DNA of 8,839 nucleotides. Source: JBFXAN01 sp050184225 (lineage in GTDB: Bacteria > Chloroflexota > Dehalococcoidia > CAUJGQ01). A program made the translations under genes and the position numbers. The stretch covers positions 1 to 8,839 of the forward strand of contig JBFXAN010000231.1 in the NCBI GenBank assembly GCA_050184225.1, read 5' to 3'. Below are positions 6,432 through 8,839 of this stretch, in pieces. Under the pieces are notes generated by a model that worked only from the letters and a program-made list of their open reading frames with translations, was not told where the DNA came from and did not search any database. Position 1 is the first letter of the stretch; each line of letters begins with the position of its first letter.

Positions 6432-7091
6432 TCACTCCTCGATTCCCTCGATGCGGATTCCTTGACCCGCACGTAGACTCTTTCTCGCTGCGTCAACTCG
6501 TCGTTGAAAAATTGGATTGTTCATCAGTTGGGATTCAGATTCGTCATTCAGGAAGTCGGCAGCGAGGCAGTCCATGAAGATGATGTCGTGGGCGCTGCCC
6601 GCCAGCCGGTGCGCCTCGCGCCAGCGGCCGATCTCGCGAAAGCCGGCGCGGCGGTAGGCGCGGATACCGCGTTCGTTGAAGCTGTAGACGCGCAGCATGA
6701 TCGTGTGCAGGCTGAGTGCGGAGAAGCCATAGTTCAGCAAGAGACGGGTCGTCTCCGTGCCGTATCCCTTCCCCCAACAGTCCTTCTCTCCCAGCCAGAT
6801 CACGAACTCGGCCCGGCCGTGTGCGTGGTCGATATCGCGCAGGCCGCTGATGCCGATCGGGCGCATGGTCACCCGCTCATAGACGACGAACCACACTTGA
6901 TCCTGCGCGGCGTTCGCTTGCTCGTAGAGCGCTGTCGCCGCCTCCCGCGGAACCGGGTGGAGCGGCGCACCGAGCGGCGCCATCACCGCAAAGTCGTTGA
7001 GCCAGCGCTCGATCACGGGCGTGAGTTCCCGGCTGTCCGGTCCAAGGGCGACAAGCTCGCCGATGACATTCAGGAGCGGGGTGTCGTTCAT
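6432..7091 (-). CDS. GNAT N-acetyltransferase with an unusual C-terminal tail
   Basis: A 219-residue member of the RimJ/RimL-type GNAT family (Acetyltransf_3), which transfers an acetyl group from acetyl-CoA to an amine. Visible features: the N-terminal strand PLLNVIGELVALGP, FVVYERVTMRPIGISGLRDID, AEFVIWLGEKDCWGKGYGTE (acetyl-CoA pyrophosphate loop WGKGYG, residues 106-111), LHTIMLRVYSFNERGIRAYRRAGF and the final strand HDIIFMDCL. The ATG at 7091 is preferred because MNDTPLLN is the family-like N-terminus and a TATACT lies about 47 bases upstream. The in-frame ATG at 7124 lacks a ribosome binding site, and still longer frames run into the antisense of the VOC gene. The last 30 residues, MNNPIFQRRVDAARKSLRAG onward, are beyond the usual GNAT end and use A/T-richer codons; see findings. 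The acceptor substrate is unknown. Confidence 0.9.
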   Translation of the reverse strand: MNDTPLLNVIGELVALGPDSRELTPVIERWLNDFAVMAPLGAPLHPVPREAATALYEQANAAQDQVWFVVYERVTMRPIGISGLRDIDHAHGRAEFVIWLGEKDCWGKGYGTETTRLLLNYGFSALSLHTIMLRVYSFNERGIRAYRRAGFREIGRWREAHRLAGSAHDIIFMDCLAADFLNDESESQLMNNPIFQRRVDAARKSLRAGQGIRIEGIEE

Positions 7092-7137
7092 CGCACTATC
7101 GATCCTCACCACCACGCGGTTCATGTGATGAGTGATG

Positions 7138-7143
7138 AGTATA
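7138..7143 (-). promoter_or_regulatory. candidate -10 box for the GNAT gene
   Basis: TATACT on the minus strand would start transcription near 7131, giving a leader of about 40 nt to the ATG at 7091. The -35 area falls in the 15-bp tandem repeat and shows no recognisable hexamer. Confidence 0.35.
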
Positions 7144-7146
7144 GGC

Positions 7147-7180
7147 GCTCTGGCGCCGGCTGCTCTGGCGCCGGCTGCTC
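7147..7180. repeat. 15-bp tandem repeat, about 2.3 copies
   Basis: The unit GCTCTGGCGCCGGCT occurs at 7147-7161 and 7162-7176 without a mismatch, followed by GCTC. Each unit contains the palindrome GGCGCC inside GCCGGC-rich DNA. It lies in the 216-bp gap between the divergent GNAT and VOC genes. A further inverted repeat, CGACT-7-AGTCG (7193-7209), follows on the VOC side. Confidence 0.8.
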
Positions 7181-7307
7181 CACCGCGTGATGCGACTGGC
7201 AGCGAGTCGTATATGCGTCCGATGTGCATCACCTTGTGAACGGGTGCCAACTCTTCTACCGTGGATCTAACAGACCCCGCGCTCGTATGACGGGAAAGGA
7301 CCATTCG

Positions 7308-7787
7308 ATGTTCAAGGTCAAGCGGCTCAATCATGCCGTGCTGTACGTGCGCGATGCTCAGCGTGCGGCACGGTTCTATCAGGACGTGCTCGGCTTTGTC
7401 ATCGCGGAGCAGATGGGCGACCGCGCCGTCTTCATGCGTACCAGCGCCGACGGCGACAACCATCACGATCTCGGCCTGTTCGGCATCGGCGCCGATGCGC
7501 CACCGCCGACCGCGGGCCGGCAGGTCGGCCTCTATCACCTCGCCTGGGAAGTCGAAACGCTGGACGACCTCGCCCGCGCCCAGACCGACCTCGCCAACGC
7601 CGGTGCGCTCGTCGGCGTCAACGACCACGGCGCCAGCCTCAGCCTCTATGCCAAGGACCCGGACGGTAACGAGTTCGAGGTCTTCTGGATGGTCCCCCGC
7701 GAAGAGTGGGCAACCCGGCGCGGCGGACGGCTCGATATCGCCGGGGAACTCGCCCGGCGCGGCCTCGCGGGCGCCCGCGCCGAATAG
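7308..7787 (+). CDS. VOC-family protein, glyoxalase/extradiol-dioxygenase-like
   Basis: A 159-residue metalloprotein of the vicinal-oxygen-chelate superfamily. Two beta-alpha-beta-beta-beta modules are visible: LNHAVLYVRDAQRAARFYQD (His9) to HDLGLFGI, and GLYHLAWEVETLDDL (His77) to KDPDGNEFEVFW (Glu124). His9, His77 and Glu124 occupy the places of the 2-His-1-carboxylate metal triad of type I extradiol dioxygenases, and Tyr114 precedes the KDPDGN turn. It may therefore be a small ring-cleaving dioxygenase; a lyase, isomerase or resistance role is also possible in this fold. The ATG at 7308 has AGGA seven bases upstream (7297-7300) and gives the family N-terminus; an ATG at 7287 gives seven extra residues without support. 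It is divergent from GNAT and convergent with the methyltransferase, only 17 bp away. Confidence 0.92.
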   Translation: MFKVKRLNHAVLYVRDAQRAARFYQDVLGFVIAEQMGDRAVFMRTSADGDNHHDLGLFGIGADAPPPTAGRQVGLYHLAWEVETLDDLARAQTDLANAGALVGVNDHGASLSLYAKDPDGNEFEVFWMVPREEWATRRGGRLDIAGELARRGLAGARAE

Positions 7788-7804
7788 GCTCGCGGTCGTG
7801 TCCC

Positions 7805-8509
7805 TCACGCTCGCCGCGCAAGAATGAGCAGGCAGAAGTCAACGTCGCTGTACTGCTCAACAAAGGATTGATGCGCGAAGCTGGACGGAATGTTGCGGAC
7901 CGGTAGATCGCGGACGGCCAGCAGGTCGAAGCCGGCGCCGGTGACGGCATTCAAGTAGTCTTGGCGGCTGTGTGGCATGTTCGGTAACCAGTACGTTGCA
8001 TCATCGGTCGAGAATTGCGTGCGCATGCCCCGCACCACGCTTGCGGGGTGAAAGTCCGTGATCAGGAGGTGCCCGCCCGGTCGAACGACGCGCGCGCACT
8101 CCCGCAGCGGCACGGCGATGTCGCTCATGTGGCAGAGTGCCAGGGCACAGATGATCAGATCAAAACAGCGATCGACAAAGGGAAGCCCATCCTCGACCCG
8201 CGCGAGCACGAACTCCACCGCCGCACCCGTCGCGGCCGCTGCACGCCGTCCGGCCGCAACCATGGGCGCCGACTGATCCAGTGCGGTCACATGGGTTCCG
8301 GACGATGCGAGTCGCAGCGCATGCCGGCCCGTACCGGCGGCCAGATCGAGGATCTCCTGTCGCGGGATATCCGCCAGCAGATCCCGCACATGTGCCTCTT
8401 CGAGGAGGATCAGCGCGTTTTGCCCGCTATCGTAGGTCGTCGCCCAGCGCGCATACCCTTCGAACGCATCGACCTCGATTGGAATGCGGTCCTTCATGGC
8501 ACCGTCCAC
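7805..8509 (-). CDS. class I SAM-dependent methyltransferase
   Basis: A 234-residue enzyme of the Methyltransf_11/UbiE-like type, transferring a methyl group from S-adenosylmethionine to an unknown small molecule. The Rossmann-fold motifs are clear: motif I ILDLAAGTGRHALRLA, the acidic strand end VTALDQSAPMV, the motif IV region FDLIICALALCHMSD, and the post-motif LRECARVVRPGGHLLITDFHP. The remaining C-terminal strands are typical, ending VDFCLLILARRA. The start is a GTG at 8509, because GGAGG lies six bases before it and 18 bases before the ATG at 8497. It is divergent from the crotonase gene, 185 bp apart, and its stop is 17 bp from that of the VOC gene with no terminator between. Methyl acceptor unknown. 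Confidence 0.92.
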   Translation of the reverse strand: MDGAMKDRIPIEVDAFEGYARWATTYDSGQNALILLEEAHVRDLLADIPRQEILDLAAGTGRHALRLASSGTHVTALDQSAPMVAAGRRAAAATGAAVEFVLARVEDGLPFVDRCFDLIICALALCHMSDIAVPLRECARVVRPGGHLLITDFHPASVVRGMRTQFSTDDATYWLPNMPHSRQDYLNAVTGAGFDLLAVRDLPVRNIPSSFAHQSFVEQYSDVDFCLLILARRA

Positions 8510-8515
8510 ACCTTT

Positions 8516-8520
8516 CCTCC
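8516..8520 (-). promoter_or_regulatory. ribosome binding site that selects the GTG start of the methyltransferase
   Basis: GGAGG on the minus strand, six bases from the GTG at 8509. The alternative ATG at 8497 would be 18 bases away, too far for normal initiation. Confidence 0.7.
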
Positions 8521-8549
8521 GCAGCCATCAGCGGAATTCACCCGCCACA

Positions 8550-8577
8550 TTGACACCCGTCAGACAGCGTGTCTAAA
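8550..8577 (+). promoter_or_regulatory. candidate sigma-70-type promoter of the crotonase gene
   Basis: A perfect TTGACA (8550-8555) is followed after 16 bp by TCTAAA (8572-8577). An inverted repeat, GACAC (8552-8556) and GTGTC (8569-8573), spans the spacer, touching both hexamers, and could be a repressor site. The start near 8584 would leave a leader of about 110 nt. Confidence 0.55.
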
Positions 8578-8622
8578 GTACCGAATTGCGCGGGCGTTCG
8601 CGCGAAGGCAGGATCGAATCTT

Positions 8623-8642
8623 ATGGCATCTTCAGATGTCAT
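8623..8642 (+). promoter_or_regulatory. inverted repeat/hairpin in the leader of the crotonase gene
   Basis: ATGGCATC and GATGTCAT are 8-bp arms separated by TTCA, with a single G-T wobble. In RNA this is a compact stem-loop about 50 nt before the start codon; in DNA it is a 20-bp dyad of the size bound by TetR- or GntR-type regulators. There is no T-run, so it is not a simple terminator. Confidence 0.45.
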
Positions 8643-8694
8643 CCATTCCGGTTCTGCCGTATCCCCGCGCCATTCGTCAATTGGGGGGACTTCG

Positions 8695-8839
8695 ATGCCC
8701 TATCAGTTCGCCATCTACGAGAAGCGCGACCACATCGCCTATGTCACGCTCAACCGGCCGGAGGTGCTCAACGCGCTCCATGCCGCCGCGAACGAGGAAC
8801 TGAGCGAGATCTGGAACGACTTCGACGCCGACCCGAATA
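8695..8839 (+). CDS. enoyl-CoA hydratase/isomerase (crotonase) family protein, N-terminal part
   Basis: The first 48 codons of a crotonase-family gene that continues beyond the window. The N-terminus matches the family: MPYQFAIYEKRDHIAYVTLNRPEVLNALHAAANEEL, with the hallmark TLNRP.VLNAL that opens the fold and leads to the CoA-binding region. The ATG at 8695 has a GGGGGGA ribosome binding site (8683-8689) five bases upstream. Family members hydrate or isomerise enoyl-CoA thioesters in fatty-acid and aromatic-acid breakdown. The catalytic region is outside the window, so the exact reaction cannot be set. It has its own candidate promoter. An acyl-CoA synthetase at the other end of the window is consistent with an acyl-CoA catabolic neighbourhood. 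Confidence 0.93.
   Translation, partial: MPYQFAIYEKRDHIAYVTLNRPEVLNALHAAANEELSEIWNDFDADPN

Noticed and set aside
7092..7808. N-terminal extension of the GNAT frame to 458 residues
   Set aside because: The extra part is antisense to the VOC gene and reads through the 15-bp tandem repeat; the family N-terminus starts at 7091.

Overview
The window is about 8.8 kb of GC-rich, gene-dense bacterial chromosome. It holds ten protein-coding genes, two of them cut by the window edges. I see no RNA gene, insertion sequence or CRISPR array. The lineage cannot be proved from sequence alone. High GC, the style of the GNAT acetyltransferase (N-terminus MNDTPLLNVIGE...), and a mix of luciferase-like monooxygenase, DUF3500 and VOC genes suggest Chloroflexota of the Thermomicrobia/Sphaerobacter kind. 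That is a low-confidence inference.

Layout. (1) Positions 2-1207 (+) hold the C-terminal two thirds of an AMP-forming acyl-CoA synthetase. (2) Positions 1401-2396 (+) hold a LacI/GalR-family repressor. (3) Facing it on the minus strand, 5633 down to 2393, is a four-gene run: luciferase-like flavin monooxygenase, DUF3500 protein, and two tandem small SnoaL/NTF2-like (DUF4440) proteins. (4) Positions 5634-5990 form a 357-bp divergent control region. (5) Positions 5991-6362 (+) hold a third SnoaL/NTF2-like paralogue. (6) A GNAT acetyltransferase (7091-6432, -) is divergent from a VOC/extradiol-dioxygenase-like protein (7308-7787, +). (7) A SAM-dependent methyltransferase (8509-7805, -) is divergent from an enoyl-CoA hydratase/isomerase-family gene (8695 onward, +) that runs off the window.

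The main result is an apparent local regulon. A palindrome close to GTAAACGTTTAC, the typical LacI-family operator shape with a central CG, occurs three times, always in a promoter position: before the lacI-type gene (1322-1333), before the monooxygenase run (5661-5672) and before the third SnoaL-like gene (5738-5749). Each copy differs from the 12-mer at one base. In the first two, the site lies just downstream of a good -10 hexamer, as expected for repression at the start of transcription. The repressor would thus control itself, the four-gene run and the divergent paralogue. The encoded set (flavin oxygenase, DUF3500 protein with clustered His residues, three NTF2-fold proteins) has no sugar transporter or glycosidase, which is unusual for a LacI-family regulon. 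It looks like an uncharacterised oxidative catabolic or modification module of unknown substrate. The flanking acyl-CoA synthetase, VOC protein and crotonase fit a broader acid or aromatic catabolism neighbourhood, but carry no copy of the operator.
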